From an uncultured Geobacter sp. (lineage in GTDB: Bacteria; Desulfobacterota; Desulfuromonadia; Geobacterales; Geobacteraceae), in NCBI GenBank assembly GCA_903915655.1, contig CAIWTU010000126.1:1-47344 (forward strand): a DNA stretch of 47,344 bases. Direction: 5' to 3'. The notes beneath the pieces are model-generated. The model had not been told where the DNA came from. It worked only from the letters and a program-made list of their open reading frames with translations, and made no database searches. Positions 24,842-35,616 of this stretch are shown here, in pieces. A program made the position numbers and the translations under genes. The number at the start of each line of letters is the position of its first letter. Positions within the stretch are counted from its first letter, which is position 1.

Positions 24842-26227
24842 ATGGAAAGAATACTGATTGTTGAAGACGACCGTTTTTTCAGGGAAATGTATTATCACCT
24901 GTTGCGGGGCGAAGGGTATAAGGTAGACACTGTATCCTCTCCGGAGGAGGCAATCGATAATCTGATGAAAACTGATTATCAACTGGTAATAACGGATCTT
25001 GTTATGCCTGGCATGAGCGGTATAGATCTCCTGTTTCGTGTTAAGCAACTTAATCCTGATATTGATGTAATTCTGGTGACATCCAGCACTAATCTGGAAA
25101 CTGCAGTCTTTGCTTTGAAAAATGGCGCCAGGGACTACCTGGTAAAACCTATCAATAGTGATGAGTTCAAGCATATTGTCAGTCTATGCCTTGAGCAGCG
25201 GAGACTTTTGAATGAAAATATAGAACTGAAGGGGCTTGTACATCTCTTTCAGGTCGGCCAGACTATATCAAACTGTCTTGAGCTCGACCGGCTTTATACT
25301 TTAATTGTCGACACTCTTGCCAAAGAGGTTGGTTCCGGGAAGGTTCTGGGTTTATTCACCGATAACGAGAACAGGCTTAACTTGCTGGAAAGACGTGGAT
25401 TCAACGAACAGGAAAGTGAGAGTCTTGTCGAGATCATGCTCCCTGACTGTTTGCGATATGAAGGGACCGCCTGCGATCTGAAACGTCTGGATGCTTTCTT
25501 TCAGACCGAGAACCGACTGGAGAAAGGGCTCAGATCGGAGTTGCATGAAGCTCTCATACTGTTCATACGTTCCAAAACGACATTGCAGGGGGTTGTGATT
25601 CTCTTTAATAACCCAGGTGGTACAATCCATTCAGATATTAATTACAAAAATCTGACTTTTATACTGGATCAGTCATCGTTAGCATTTGAGAACGCGACCC
25701 GCTATGCAACTGCAAAGAATCTTCTCTATATTGATGAGTTGACAACCTTGTATAATTACCGGTATCTGGACATCGCTCTGGAGCAGGAAATTAAAAGATC
25801 AGAACGTTACGGTACCTGTCTTACGGTAATTTTCCTCGATCTGGACTTTTTCAAAAACGTGAACGACACGCATGGCCATCTTGTCGGAAGCAGCATTCTC
25901 AAAGAAATAGGCAAAATATTGAAAATGTCGGTGCGTGAGATTGATCTGGTCATCAGATATGGCGGAGATGAATATACCATCATCCTGGTAGAGACAAGTT
26001 CTTCGGGGGGCGCTTTGGTAGCGGAGCGTATTCGTTCAACGATTGCCAATTACCATTTTCTCTCTGATCAGGGGTATGCCATCAGATTGACTGCATGTCT
26101 GGGGTATGCCTCGTATCCTGACGATACGAAATTAAAACAGCGCCTTCTTGATCTTGCAGACCAGGCAATGTATCGTGGTAAATCGAGTGGCAGAAACAGG
26201 GTGTTTCACGCTCTGGAAAATAAATAA
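24842..26227 (+). CDS. gacA: REC-GAF-GGDEF response regulator, putative 3',3'-cGAMP synthase (Hypr/GacA type)
   Basis: A 461-aa signalling enzyme. The REC domain (about 1-118) has phospho-acceptor Asp52 in VITDLVMPGMSG. The middle (about 130-290) looks like a GAF sensor. The GGDEF domain (about 295-461) has active motif GGDEY (374-378) and an upstream RxxD I-site (REID, 365-368). Where canonical diguanylate cyclases have Asp in GHxxGD, this protein has Ser350 (NDTHGHLVGS). That substitution defines the Hypr class, which makes cyclic AMP-GMP in Geobacter, so GacA is the best call. ATG at 24842 has GGAGCAGG upstream; a longer frame to 24812 is less likely. Plain c-di-GMP synthesis cannot be excluded. 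Confidence 0.82.
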   Translation: MERILIVEDDRFFREMYYHLLRGEGYKVDTVSSPEEAIDNLMKTDYQLVITDLVMPGMSGIDLLFRVKQLNPDIDVILVTSSTNLETAVFALKNGARDYLVKPINSDEFKHIVSLCLEQRRLLNENIELKGLVHLFQVGQTISNCLELDRLYTLIVDTLAKEVGSGKVLGLFTDNENRLNLLERRGFNEQESESLVEIMLPDCLRYEGTACDLKRLDAFFQTENRLEKGLRSELHEALILFIRSKTTLQGVVILFNNPGGTIHSDINYKNLTFILDQSSLAFENATRYATAKNLLYIDELTTLYNYRYLDIALEQEIKRSERYGTCLTVIFLDLDFFKNVNDTHGHLVGSSILKEIGKILKMSVREIDLVIRYGGDEYTIILVETSSSGGALVAERIRSTIANYHFLSDQGYAIRLTACLGYASYPDDTKLKQRLLDLADQAMYRGKSSGRNRVFHALENK

Positions 26228-26426
26228 AACCTGCTCTGGCCTCAACCTTAATCCGGTCTCATTCACCTTTGAGAAATCGGACTGCTGGCTCCGAATCCCC
26301 TCAGCACCAGATGCACCAGGGGAAAAGCGAGGGGGGATCCGATCTTTGATACCCCTTGGTCAATAACCTGGATCTTCAATAATTAAAACAGTCAACTTGT
26401 CGAGGTACCTGAAAGGAAGTTTACAG

Positions 26427-27692
26427 ATGACAATAACAGGAGTTAAAGGTTTTAATGATATTCTGCCAGCTGATGTCGGGAAATGGCATCATATCGAAGG
26501 GGTCGCCAGGAGAGTATTTGAACTGTACGGTTTTTCCGAAATACGGGTTCCGGTTCTGGAAAAAACCGAACTTTTCACCCGTTCGATCGGAGATGATACC
26601 GATATCGTAGAAAAGGAGATGTATTCTTTTACTGACAAGGGGGATAATAGGGTAACCATGCGTCCCGAGGGGACTGCAGGAGTTATCCGCGCCTTTATAG
26701 AGCACAAACTCCACAGAACAGATCCGGTAGCCAAGCTTTACTACATGGGGCCTATGTTCCGCTACGAACGCCCCCAAAAAGGACGTTACCGCCAATTTCA
26801 CCAGATAGGCGCAGAGCTTTCCGGTGTGACCAGTCCTATGGTTGATGCCCAGATTCTTACGATGCTTTGCCACTACTTTGCTGAACTCGGTCTGACTGAG
26901 CCGACCTTGCAGATCAACTCCCTGGGCTGCTCCGAATGCAGGCCCCCTTACAGGCAAAAATTGAAGGATTTCCTCCAGGTAAGGTTGCACTCCCTTTGTG
27001 AAGATTGCAGGCGCAGATATGAAAATAACCCTCTGCGCGTCCTTGACTGTAAGGCAACAGGTTGCCGGGAAGCAACAGTTGCCGCCCCTTCCGTACTTGA
27101 TAATCTTTGTCATGGATGCGCTGACCACTTTGCAGAGACGAAGTGCTACCTTAGGGATGTTGGCACAAGGTATGAGATTAATTCCAGAATGGTGAGAGGG
27201 TTGGATTACTATACCCGTACCACTTTTGAGCTTGTAACGTCCCTCCTTGGTTCCCAGAGTGCAGTTGCAGCCGGAGGACGATATGACAGGCTGATAGAAC
27301 AGCTTGGTGGACCGCAATTGCCCGGCATAGGTTTTGCCATGGGGGTAGAGAGAATAGTGTTATTGCTCAGTGAACAGGATTTCAGAAAGAGACCGGATCT
27401 TTTTTTCGTATATCTGGGTGAAAGCGCGCAAAAAAAATCGTTCACTCTGATGAGCGAATTATTGCAGATGGGGGTATCGGTAGAGATTGATTACGAAGGT
27501 AAGAGTCTGAAAAGCCAAATGCGGCGGGCAGACAAATCGCGGGCGAGGTATACTCTGGTCATCGGCGAAAATGAATTGAATAAGGGTATGGTTGTGCTGA
27601 AAGATATGGATAATGGAGTCCAGCTGGATATGGTACTGGATTCGCACAATATTTCACGTATCGTGAGGTGTAATCCGTATCAGCCGACCTGA
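26427..27692 (+). CDS. hisS: Histidyl-tRNA synthetase
   Basis: A 421-aa class II synthetase charging tRNA-His. Opening TGVKGFNDILPADVGKW; motif 2 MFRYERPQKGRYRQFHQ; histidine-specific segments RMVRGLDYYTRTTFE and AAGGRYDRLIEQLGG; motif 3 GIGFAMGVERIVLLL; anticodon-binding domain from about residue 325. ATG at 26427 has AAGGAAG 7 bases upstream; an in-frame TTG at 26397 is unlikely. The 199 bases upstream show no gene. Confidence 0.97.
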   Translation: MTITGVKGFNDILPADVGKWHHIEGVARRVFELYGFSEIRVPVLEKTELFTRSIGDDTDIVEKEMYSFTDKGDNRVTMRPEGTAGVIRAFIEHKLHRTDPVAKLYYMGPMFRYERPQKGRYRQFHQIGAELSGVTSPMVDAQILTMLCHYFAELGLTEPTLQINSLGCSECRPPYRQKLKDFLQVRLHSLCEDCRRRYENNPLRVLDCKATGCREATVAAPSVLDNLCHGCADHFAETKCYLRDVGTRYEINSRMVRGLDYYTRTTFELVTSLLGSQSAVAAGGRYDRLIEQLGGPQLPGIGFAMGVERIVLLLSEQDFRKRPDLFFVYLGESAQKKSFTLMSELLQMGVSVEIDYEGKSLKSQMRRADKSRARYTLVIGENELNKGMVVLKDMDNGVQLDMVLDSHNISRIVRCNPYQPT

Positions 27693-27805
27693 CCGGCGAC
27701 GTAATCTTTCATCTGCCTATACATGCGATTCTGTTTCTGCTATTCTCTTGCAGTTGTCCTGATATAAATTAAACCTGAGATAATTGGATCATTCGGATTC
27801 CGCCT

Positions 27806-29353
27806 ATGGACTATACTTTTCTGATTATCGGCCTTATTATCGGTGGCGTAGCCGTATGGTTTTACTTGAAATCAAGGGTCGCCCTTGCCTTTCAAAAGGG
27901 GAGGTCAGGTTTGGAGTCGGAGGTTGCGGCGCTCAACGAACGGCTCCAGGGGAAAGAGCGCAATATTGCCGAGTATAGACTGTTTCTCGATAAGGCTGAA
28001 GCTGAAGTCGCGGGGCTCCGTCTCGAATTAAGATCGGAAGCGGAAAGAAGATCATCAGCTGAGGAGAAAACTACCAGAATCGCTGGACTAGAGATAACGT
28101 TAACGGCCAGGGAAAAGCTGCTGCGGGAATTATACAATGAAAATACTGACCTGAAGGAAAAATCCTCGGCGCTTCTTACCCGGTTGCAGGAAGAGCGGAA
28201 AGCCACAGATGAAAAACTTGCCATATTGGATGCCGCTCATGCAAGGTTGTCCGATGCCTTCAAGGCTTTGTCAGCGGAGGCGTTAACCAGCAACAACCAC
28301 TCTTTCCTGGTTTTGGCCAAGGCCACTCTGGAAAAATTTCAGGAAGGGGCAAAGGGTGATCTGGAATTGAAACAGAAGGCCATAGAAGAACTGGTTCGGC
28401 CAATGAAAGATTCCCTGGAAAAAGTTGATGGTAAAATTCAGGAGTTGGAAAGACTCCGCACAACTGCCTATGTCAGTATGACCGAGCAGATAAAATCGCT
28501 TGCTGCCTCGCAGAACCAATTGAAATGCGAGACATCTAATCTTGTAAAAGCACTGCGTACCCCTACCGTACGTGGCCGCTGGGGAGAAATCCAGCTGAAA
28601 CGGGTTGTGGAAATTGCCGGAATGGTCCCTTATTGCGATTTTACAGAACAGGAAACTTCCTTTGGCGCAGATGGACGGCAGCGCCCTGACATGGTAATAA
28701 AACTTCCGAACAGCAAAAATATAGTCGTTGATTCTAAAGCGCCCCTACAGGCATATCTCGAAGCCATTGAGGCTCCGGACGAACAGGTGCGGCTGAATAA
28801 GCTCAGAGAACATGCCCGTCAAATCCGGACGCATCTCCAGAAACTCAGTTCCAAGTCCTACTGGGACCAGTTCAAGTCGACACCGGAGTTTGTCGTACTG
28901 TTCCTCCCAGGAGAGATGTTCTTCAGCGCAGCCTTGGAACATGACCCGAGTCTGATTGAATACGGCGTTGATCAGAGGGTCATACTTGCCACCCCGACGA
29001 CTCTCATAGCCTTGTTGAGGGCTGTTGCCCATGGCTGGAGGCAAGAACAGATTGCGGCTAACGCCCAGGCCATCAGCGACCTCGGCAAAAACCTTTATGA
29101 CCGTATTGCAGTCCTTGCCGGCCACTTCACAGATCTCCGCCGCGGCCTGGAGCGGGCTGTCGATTCTTATAACAGGGCCGCCGCTTCACTGGAATCGAGG
29201 GTTCTGGTTACGACACGAAAATTCAAGGAACTGGGCGCATCGAACGGCAACGATATTCCCCTCCAGGAAATGCTAGACAAGGCTCCACGTTTTGTTAATT
29301 TTGAAGATCTCTTCCCGGATCTGGATATATCGGAAACCAAAGCAGATCAGTGA
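27806..29353 (+). CDS. rmuC: RmuC-family DNA recombination protein
   Basis: A 515-aa protein. It has an N-terminal membrane anchor (about 3-22, [17 protein letters not shown]), a long coiled coil (about 30-220), then the RmuC nuclease-like domain with [46 protein letters not shown] and LFLPGEMFF. The Asp/Lys pattern (PDMV...VDSK) resembles a PD-(D/E)XK core. In E. coli the homologue limits recombination at inverted repeats. ATG start. It stands 113 bases after hisS and 38 before acnB on the same strand. Confidence 0.93.
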   Translation: MDYTFLIIGLIIGGVAVWFYLKSRVALAFQKGRSGLESEVAALNERLQGKERNIAEYRLFLDKAEAEVAGLRLELRSEAERRSSAEEKTTRIAGLEITLTAREKLLRELYNENTDLKEKSSALLTRLQEERKATDEKLAILDAAHARLSDAFKALSAEALTSNNHSFLVLAKATLEKFQEGAKGDLELKQKAIEELVRPMKDSLEKVDGKIQELERLRTTAYVSMTEQIKSLAASQNQLKCETSNLVKALRTPTVRGRWGEIQLKRVVEIAGMVPYCDFTEQETSFGADGRQRPDMVIKLPNSKNIVVDSKAPLQAYLEAIEAPDEQVRLNKLREHARQIRTHLQKLSSKSYWDQFKSTPEFVVLFLPGEMFFSAALEHDPSLIEYGVDQRVILATPTTLIALLRAVAHGWRQEQIAANAQAISDLGKNLYDRIAVLAGHFTDLRRGLERAVDSYNRAAASLESRVLVTTRKFKELGASNGNDIPLQEMLDKAPRFVNFEDLFPDLDISETKADQ

Positions 29354-29391
29354 AACCACCCCTATCCATACATTCAGGAGGATTTACATAG

Positions 29392-31971
29392 ATGATCGAA
29401 GCATATCTGCATCATGAAGAAGAAAGGGCGAGTCTTGGCATCCCTGCCAGGCCCCTTGACGCAATTCAGACCGGAAAATTGTGCGCCCTTTTGCAAAATT
29501 CTCAGGCGGGGAACGGGGCATTTCTCCTCAAGCTTCTCGAAGAAAGAGTTTCACCCGGTGTGGACCCAGCGGCTAAAGTGAAAGCCGAATTTCTCTCCGG
29601 AATTATTACAGGGTCGGTCCGGTCATCGCTTATCAACGGAAAAGATGCGGTAATGATGCTCGGCGCCATGCTTGGCGGATACAATATCCCCCCACTCATT
29701 GCTCTCCTCAAGGATCTGGAACTGGCTGCAGATGCCGCTGCAGCGCTTTCCGGTACCATTCTGGTCTATGATGCCATCGATGAGCTCTGCCTGCTCGCAA
29801 AAAGCTGTCATATGGCAAAAAAAGTTCTATATTCATGGGCAAATGCGGAATGGTTTACCAGTAAACCGGGGATTCCGGAGTCGATCAAGGTTAAGATCTT
29901 CAAGGTTGACGGTGAAATAAATACCGACGATTTTTCTCCTGCAGGTGACGCCTGGAGTCGACCCGATATTCCGCTTCACGCACTCTCAATGGGGAAAACT
30001 CGGTTTCCGGAAGGTCTTGCGACAATATCCGGATTCCGTGCCGACGGGTATCAGGTTGCGTTTGCCGGCGATGTTGTCGGGACCGGCTCTTCCCGCAAGT
30101 CTGCCTGCAACAGCCTTTTGTGGCATATCGGCAACGACATTCCTGCAGTGCCGAACAAACGCCGTGGCGGCATCGTGATCGGTGGAACAATTGCCCCTAT
30201 CTTCTTCAATACCTTGCAGGATTCCGGGGCGTTACCTATCCAGGCAAGCGTTGCCGGCTTGGAAACCGGAGATATCATTGTCATCCATACAAGAAAAGGG
30301 GAGATCTGCTCGGAGAACGGCGTGTTGCTCACTACCTTTGACCTTCGGCCCGATACCCTTTCTGACGAGTATCGTGCAGGGGGCAGAATTCCCCTGATAA
30401 TAGGCCGTGCTCTTACCGCCAGGGCTTGTTCTGCCATCGGTCTGGAACAGCCCGCTATCTTTACCATCCAGGAAAATCCAGCAACGAAGCAGGGGCAGGG
30501 GTACACGCTGGCCCAGAAGATCGTCGGCAACGCCTGTGGGCTTCCCGGCGTCCTCCCAGGCTTTTCTTGTGAACCGCGAGTTACCACCGTTGGCTCACAG
30601 GACACCACCGGCCCCATGACAGCTGATGAGTTGACGGAACTGGCCTGTCTGAAATTTCAGGCACCCATGTTCATGCAGTCGTTTTGCCACACCGCTGCCT
30701 ATCCCAAGCCTGCTGATGTAAGTATGCAGAGGAAGCTCCCAGCTTTTGTCGAAGAGCGTGGTGGAGTTGCTCTTCGTCCAGGTGATGGCATAATCCATAA
30801 CTGGCTGAACCGGTTGCTCCTGCCGGATACCGTAGGGACAGGGGGCGATTCCCACACCCGTTTCCCGCTTGGTGTTTCTTTCCCTGCCGGGTCTGGTCTG
30901 GTTGCCTTTGCAGGTGCACTCGGCTTCATGCCGCTGAATATGCCTGAAAGCGTGCTGGTCAGGTTCAGGGGAGAACTGAACCCTGGGATTACTTTGCGCG
31001 ACTTGGTCAATGCCATCCCTTTATGGGCCTTACGGAAGGGACTATTGACAGTGCCGAAAAAGAATAAGGTCAATATTTTCAGTGGCCGCATCCTCGAGAT
31101 AGAAGGCCTTTCCGACCTTCCTGTTGAACAGGCCTTTGAATTGACAGACTCCGCCGCTGAAAGAAGCGCTGCAGCGGCCTGCATAAAGCTTTCGGAAAAG
31201 AGTACAGCCGCCTATCTCCGTTCCAATGCCGCTCTTATGCGAAAGATGATTGCCGATGGCTACCGGGATGCGGACACTATCCGCAGGCGGATCGACGCAG
31301 TGGAAGAGTGGCTTGCGAATCCATGTCTCTTCTCCGCCGATCGCCATGCGGACTATGCGGCCGTCATTGAAATCGATCTGGCAGAGATCAGTGAACCGAT
31401 CGTCGCCTGTCCTAATGATCCGGATGACGTCAGGCCCCTTTCCGAAATAGCAGGGACCCCGGTTCAGGATGTGTTCATCGGGTCGTGTATGGTCACTATC
31501 GGTCATCTTCGAGCCGCCGCCGAGATATGGCGGGGTTGCAGTTTCAATCCCGATGTCCGTACCTGGCTCTCCCCGCCAACCAGGATGGACCAGCAACGAT
31601 TAAAGGAAGAAGGACTTCTGGCGATTTTTGGCGCCGTCGGCGCGCGGATCGAAATCCCTGGATGCTCCCTATGTATGGGCAATCAGGCAAGGGTACCCGC
31701 CGCAGCAACAGTCTTTTCCACCTCTACCCGCAATTTCGATAACCGTATGGGTGATGGCGCAAAGGTTTATCTCGGTTCTGCCGAACTCGCTGCTATTGTG
31801 ACAAATCTTGGCAGGATTCCCACAGCCGAAGAATATCATACGGTTTACCGGGAAAGAATAGAATCGAACAAAGCCCGAATCTACGCAACTATTCAGTTTG
31901 AAGGGATGGATGGTTATTGTCTGTCAGATTATATCTTGAAGCCGGGTGACAATTTAAGTATACTCAGCTAA
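29392..31971 (+). CDS. acnB: Aconitate hydratase 2 / 2-methylisocitrate dehydratase AcnB
   Basis: An 859-aa AcnB-type aconitase, normal for the family. The N-terminal HEAT-like domain begins IEAYLHHEEERASLGIPA. The swivel domain follows early, as usual for AcnB. The 4Fe-4S ligands are Cys699 (IGSCMVTIGHL) and Cys758 and Cys761 (CSLCMGNQARV). GTGGDSHTRFPLG is also present. It isomerises citrate to isocitrate in the TCA cycle, and the family can also dehydrate 2-methylisocitrate. ATG with AGGAGG about 8 bases upstream. A dispersed repeat follows the stop. Confidence 0.97.
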   Translation: MIEAYLHHEEERASLGIPARPLDAIQTGKLCALLQNSQAGNGAFLLKLLEERVSPGVDPAAKVKAEFLSGIITGSVRSSLINGKDAVMMLGAMLGGYNIPPLIALLKDLELAADAAAALSGTILVYDAIDELCLLAKSCHMAKKVLYSWANAEWFTSKPGIPESIKVKIFKVDGEINTDDFSPAGDAWSRPDIPLHALSMGKTRFPEGLATISGFRADGYQVAFAGDVVGTGSSRKSACNSLLWHIGNDIPAVPNKRRGGIVIGGTIAPIFFNTLQDSGALPIQASVAGLETGDIIVIHTRKGEICSENGVLLTTFDLRPDTLSDEYRAGGRIPLIIGRALTARACSAIGLEQPAIFTIQENPATKQGQGYTLAQKIVGNACGLPGVLPGFSCEPRVTTVGSQDTTGPMTADELTELACLKFQAPMFMQSFCHTAAYPKPADVSMQRKLPAFVEERGGVALRPGDGIIHNWLNRLLLPDTVGTGGDSHTRFPLGVSFPAGSGLVAFAGALGFMPLNMPESVLVRFRGELNPGITLRDLVNAIPLWALRKGLLTVPKKNKVNIFSGRILEIEGLSDLPVEQAFELTDSAAERSAAAACIKLSEKSTAAYLRSNAALMRKMIADGYRDADTIRRRIDAVEEWLANPCLFSADRHADYAAVIEIDLAEISEPIVACPNDPDDVRPLSEIAGTPVQDVFIGSCMVTIGHLRAAAEIWRGCSFNPDVRTWLSPPTRMDQQRLKEEGLLAIFGAVGARIEIPGCSLCMGNQARVPAAATVFSTSTRNFDNRMGDGAKVYLGSAELAAIVTNLGRIPTAEEYHTVYRERIESNKARIYATIQFEGMDGYCLSDYILKPGDNLSILS

Positions 31972-32090
31972 CCGGTTTCCTTCCGGAAAGTCTGTTTTCC
32001 CCCCTGGCGGCGTCTATTTTCGGGCTTGCTTGCCAGGACGATAAAATCCTAGCTTTCGAATCGGAAACTGGTGGTTTCTAACTATATAAC
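31972..32090 (-). repeat. Long copy of the dispersed repeat, inverted, between acnB and aspS
   Basis: Read on the minus strand, this region contains AGAAACCACCAGTTTCCGAT and then TGGCAAGCAAGCCCGAAAAT. It aligns with the plus-strand copy at 47205-47344 over most of its length; that copy has about 45 extra bases inside. The acnB-proximal edge has GTTTCCTTCCGGAAAG, a variant of the core. It fills most of the 144-base gap, with the aspS ribosome binding site at its end. Confidence 0.65.
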
Positions 32091-32115
32091 ATGTTAATTT
32101 AACTGGAGGAAAGAA

Positions 32116-33912
32116 GTGATAGATTTTCTTGGAGATTGGAAACGGAGTCATTATTGCGGTGAACTCTCCGCAGATAATATAGGGAAAGCGGTAGTCCTGA
32201 TGGGATGGGTGATGCGTCGCCGTGACCATGGAGGTTTGATCTTTGTCGATATGCGCGACAGGGACGGGCTTACACAGATAGTTTTTGATCCTGACAAGAA
32301 CAGGGATGCTCACAAAAAGGCTGAAACATTAAGAAACGAGTACGTGGTTGCCGTTAAGGGGGTGGTTGCTCCCCGCCCCGAGGGAACCGTCAATCCGAAC
32401 CTCAAGACCGGATCGGTCGAGATTATAGTTTCGGAATGCAAGGTGTTGAACCGATCTAAACCGCTTCCATTCAGCCTTGACGAGCATATTGAAGTCGCGG
32501 AAAATCTGCGGCTCAAGCATCGCTATCTTGATTTGCGCAGGCCCGTCCTTCAGGGTAATATGATCCTCAGATCGCGAGTAACGCAGCTTACACGTAATTA
32601 TTTGACCACAAACGGTTTTTTGGAAATTGAGACCCCTTTTCTGACCAAGTCGACACCTGAGGGAGCCAGAGACTTTCTGGTGCCGTCCCGCATCAATCAG
32701 GGTAATTTTTACGCGCTACCCCAGTCTCCCCAGTTATTCAAGCAGATCCTTATGGTTTCCGGATTTGACCGCTATTTCCAGATAGCGAGATGTTTTCGCG
32801 ATGAAGACCTCCGTGCCGACCGGCAACCGGAATTCACCCAGATAGACTGTGAGCTCTCTTTCATCGACAGTGAAGAAATCATTTCGATTATGCAGGGTCT
32901 CATTGCCACGATCTTTGCGGAAACCCTTGGCGTAACCGTTGAACTTCCAATGCCGCGACTTACCTATGCCGAGGCAATTCGACGTTTCGGTGTCGATAAC
33001 CCAGACATACGTTTTGGATTAGAGCTGGTGGACCTGTCGAATATCGTCAAAAATGCCGGTTTCAAGGTTTTCGCAGATGTAATTGCCACCGGCGGCATGG
33101 TAAAAGGTATTAACGCCCGGGGTTGTGCCGGGATGTCGAGGAAAGATATTGACGAACTGACAGACTTTGCCAGAATTTATGGGGCAAAGGGGCTGGCGTA
33201 TGTCAAGATGACCGACCAGGGATGGCAGTCTCCTATTGCAAAATTCTTCACCGAAGAGGAAATAGCGCTCATGACCGAAGCCTTCTGCGCCGAGGTAGGG
33301 GATCTGCTCCTTTTTGTCGCCGATAAACCGAAGATCGTACACGATTCTCTCGGGAGGCTGCGGACTCATCTTGCCAATAAACTCGGTCTTCTCGATAAGG
33401 GTACCTATAGTTTTGTCTGGATAACCGATTTCCCACTCTTTGAGTGGGATGAAGAGTCAAAGCGCTGGGCGGCGGTGCACCATCCATTCACTGCCCCTCT
33501 CGATGAGGACCTGGCGAACATCGAAACGAGCCCGGGCAGTTGCAGGGCCAAGGCGTATGACCTGGTCCTGAATGGGAGTGAAATTGGCGGTGGCAGCATC
33601 CGGATACATCAGGAAAAAGTTCAATCCCTCATGTTCAAGATGCTTGGCCTGGCCGAAGACAATGCCAGAGAGAAGTTCGGCTTTTTGCTTGATGCCCTGG
33701 AATACGGCACACCTCCGCACGGAGGGATTGCCTTCGGTATGGACAGGCTGATCATGCTTATGACCGGCAGCGATTCTATCCGTGATGTAATTGCATTTCC
33801 AAAAACCCAGAAAGGGGCGTGTCTGATGTCCGAGGCCCCTTCGCTGGTTGATCTGCATCAATTGAAAGAGTTAGGCTTGAAATTATCGGTAAAGGGTGAT
33901 AGCAAGGGTTGA
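32116..33912 (+). CDS. aspS: Aspartyl-tRNA synthetase
   Basis: A 598-aa class II synthetase with the bacterial layout: N-terminal OB anticodon domain ([20 protein letters not shown]), catalytic core, inserted GAD domain (about 290-410), and C-terminal [21 protein letters not shown] motif 3. Motif 2 is [19 protein letters not shown]. Start is GTG with GGAGGAAAG 5 bases upstream. Whether it is discriminating or charges tRNA-Asn too cannot be decided here, since no gatCAB is in the window. Confidence 0.97.
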   Translation: MIDFLGDWKRSHYCGELSADNIGKAVVLMGWVMRRRDHGGLIFVDMRDRDGLTQIVFDPDKNRDAHKKAETLRNEYVVAVKGVVAPRPEGTVNPNLKTGSVEIIVSECKVLNRSKPLPFSLDEHIEVAENLRLKHRYLDLRRPVLQGNMILRSRVTQLTRNYLTTNGFLEIETPFLTKSTPEGARDFLVPSRINQGNFYALPQSPQLFKQILMVSGFDRYFQIARCFRDEDLRADRQPEFTQIDCELSFIDSEEIISIMQGLIATIFAETLGVTVELPMPRLTYAEAIRRFGVDNPDIRFGLELVDLSNIVKNAGFKVFADVIATGGMVKGINARGCAGMSRKDIDELTDFARIYGAKGLAYVKMTDQGWQSPIAKFFTEEEIALMTEAFCAEVGDLLLFVADKPKIVHDSLGRLRTHLANKLGLLDKGTYSFVWITDFPLFEWDEESKRWAAVHHPFTAPLDEDLANIETSPGSCRAKAYDLVLNGSEIGGGSIRIHQEKVQSLMFKMLGLAEDNAREKFGFLLDALEYGTPPHGGIAFGMDRLIMLMTGSDSIRDVIAFPKTQKGACLMSEAPSLVDLHQLKELGLKLSVKGDSKG

Positions 33913-33913
33913 T

Positions 33914-34594
33914 ATGTTGAACAGGTTTTTTACGATTGCCGCTGTCACGATCTTTTTCCTCCCTGGATGTGCTGCTCCTGCTCCCCAGTGGCGAGCGGAA
34001 GCTGTAACTGCCCTTGAGAGGATCAATACCAGTGATCCTGCGGCTGCTCTTACTGATCAATATCATGCTGCAGAGGAAGCTTTTTTTAAAGGGGAGCGGC
34101 TGTCGCTATCTGGCCAGAAAGATTCTGCAGAAAGATATTTTTACCTTGCCTTACAGGAAGCTTATCTGATCGAAAAAATGCTTCCTGAAGAGAGAACGCA
34201 GATATATCTGGAAAAGAAAAAGCTGCAGGAGCAACGGGAAAAGAGAGAGCTGGATCAGCGGATAAAGGCCATCAGAGAGGAACAGGAACAACGTAAGGCG
34301 ATTGAACAGAAAGAAAAAGAAAAAAGGCTGAATGAAGAGAGGCTGAAACAGGGTAGGGAACGAGCGATTCACCTCTACCATACAGTAAAACGTGGTGAAT
34401 CACTCCCATCTATATCAGCGTTGCCTGAAGTCTATGATGACTCGCAGCTTTGGCCGATTCTCTACCGCGCAAATCGCGATCAGATCAGGGATCCAAAATA
34501 CATTTCACCAGGGCAGCTATTGCGGATCCCGAGAAACCTGACTCGTGAAGATATCTTGGAAGCAGTGAGATCCTCTCGGGGAAAGCCGATCTAG
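33914..34594 (+). CDS. Lipoprotein with coiled coil and LysM domain
   Basis: A 226-aa protein with a lipoprotein signal (FFLPGC lipobox, Cys near residue 18). A helical region follows, including a highly charged coiled coil (about 95-150, Glu/Lys/Arg/Gln-rich). The C-terminal LysM peptidoglycan-binding domain (about 157-210) has YHTVKRGESLPSISALPEVY and ISPGQLLRIP. It is likely anchored in the cell envelope. Start ATG at 33914, one base after the aspS stop, so coupled. A longer frame overlapping aspS is less likely. Its TAG stop lies in a dispersed repeat copy. Confidence 0.87.
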   Translation: MLNRFFTIAAVTIFFLPGCAAPAPQWRAEAVTALERINTSDPAAALTDQYHAAEEAFFKGERLSLSGQKDSAERYFYLALQEAYLIEKMLPEERTQIYLEKKKLQEQREKRELDQRIKAIREEQEQRKAIEQKEKEKRLNEERLKQGRERAIHLYHTVKRGESLPSISALPEVYDDSQLWPILYRANRDQIRDPKYISPGQLLRIPRNLTREDILEAVRSSRGKPI

Positions 34595-34622
34595 ATTCTA
34601 TCCGGTAACTCTGGATGAGAAC
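34592..34622 (+). repeat. Copy of dispersed repeat at the LysM gene stop
   Basis: TAGATTCTATCCGGTAACTC followed by TGGATGAGAAC matches the copy at 47205-47236 with a few changes. The first TAG is the stop codon of the LysM lipoprotein gene. Confidence 0.65.
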
Positions 34623-34671
34623 CTGCCGACGCTTTTTCATAACAACAGAAATAGAATGAAAGGAGTGTAAA

Positions 34672-35604
34672 ATGTTAAGAAAATGTATAAAAATATTCAC
34701 AATATTGTTTGCGCTGTTTATTATCAGCGTACCTGTCATGGAGATGGATGCACATGCTAGGGCAGGGGGGGGGAGGTCCTCCGGAAGCAGGGGGGGCGGT
34801 AGTTTCTCCGGCCCGAGTCGCTCCTATTCGCGGCCAGCCACGTCACCCCTTAACCGAACGGCGCCATCTCAACAGGGAGGCGGTTTCATGAGGAGTATGG
34901 CCGGAGGTCTGGTCGGCGGTGTTCTTGGCGGCATGCTGTTCCGCAGCTTAGGGTTTGGCGGCGGCGGCGGCGGTGGTGGCGGTGGCATCGGTTTTTTTGA
35001 AATTATCCTGCTGGCCGGCATTGGCTACATGATCTACGTAATGATACGCAAGAGAAGGGCTGCGGCAAAATCCGGTAGCGGGATTTTTGACTTGGGAAGA
35101 ACCCCCGAGACTATATCGCCTGTTCCAGTCAACTACCTTCAAAATTCAGCTGCAGATGATGTATCAGTCGGACTGGCGAATATCCGGCAAATGGATCCGG
35201 CCTTTGATGAAGGACTGTTCAACGATAAGGTAATGGATATCTTCTTCAAAATACAGGGCGCGTGGATGCACAGGGACCTTACGCCGGTAGCCGGCCTATT
35301 GACTGGTGAGATGAATCGAATCTTCCAGGATGACATCGATACCCTGAAAAGGGAGAGAAAAATCAATAAACTGGAAAATATTGCAGTCCGGACTGTTGAT
35401 GTTGAAGAGGCCTGGCAGGAATCAGGTCAGGATTTTATTACAGCAAGGATTTATGCCAACCTTCTTGATTATACAACCGATGACACCACCGGGGGAGTAA
35501 TTTCAGGTAGTACTACTGACCCTGTAAAATTTGAGGAGTACTGGACGTTTACACGGGAAGTCGGAAATAACCCATGGAAACTGTCGGGAATCAACCAGTC
35601 CTAA
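34672..35604 (+). CDS. Tim44-like domain membrane protein
   Basis: A 310-aa protein. N-terminal signal sequence (about 1-30), then a Gly/Ser/Arg-rich low-complexity stretch (about 31-105) with a run of ten Gly. A membrane helix (GFFEIILLAGIGYMIYVMI, about 107-125) precedes a C-terminal Tim44-like domain (about 160-308), with FFKIQGAWMHRDLTPVAGLL and EEYWTFTRE. Such proteins occur widely in bacteria without a settled role. ATG with AAAGGAG upstream. It ends 12 bases before a strong hairpin. Confidence 0.88.
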   Translation: MLRKCIKIFTILFALFIISVPVMEMDAHARAGGGRSSGSRGGGSFSGPSRSYSRPATSPLNRTAPSQQGGGFMRSMAGGLVGGVLGGMLFRSLGFGGGGGGGGGGIGFFEIILLAGIGYMIYVMIRKRRAAAKSGSGIFDLGRTPETISPVPVNYLQNSAADDVSVGLANIRQMDPAFDEGLFNDKVMDIFFKIQGAWMHRDLTPVAGLLTGEMNRIFQDDIDTLKRERKINKLENIAVRTVDVEEAWQESGQDFITARIYANLLDYTTDDTTGGVISGSTTDPVKFEEYWTFTREVGNNPWKLSGINQS

Positions 35605-35616
35605 CAGGGTTGCTAA

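Noticed and set aside
30051-30617. 188-aa minus-strand frame inside acnB
   Set aside because: Lies wholly opposite conserved acnB sequence with its swivel domain; no independent support.
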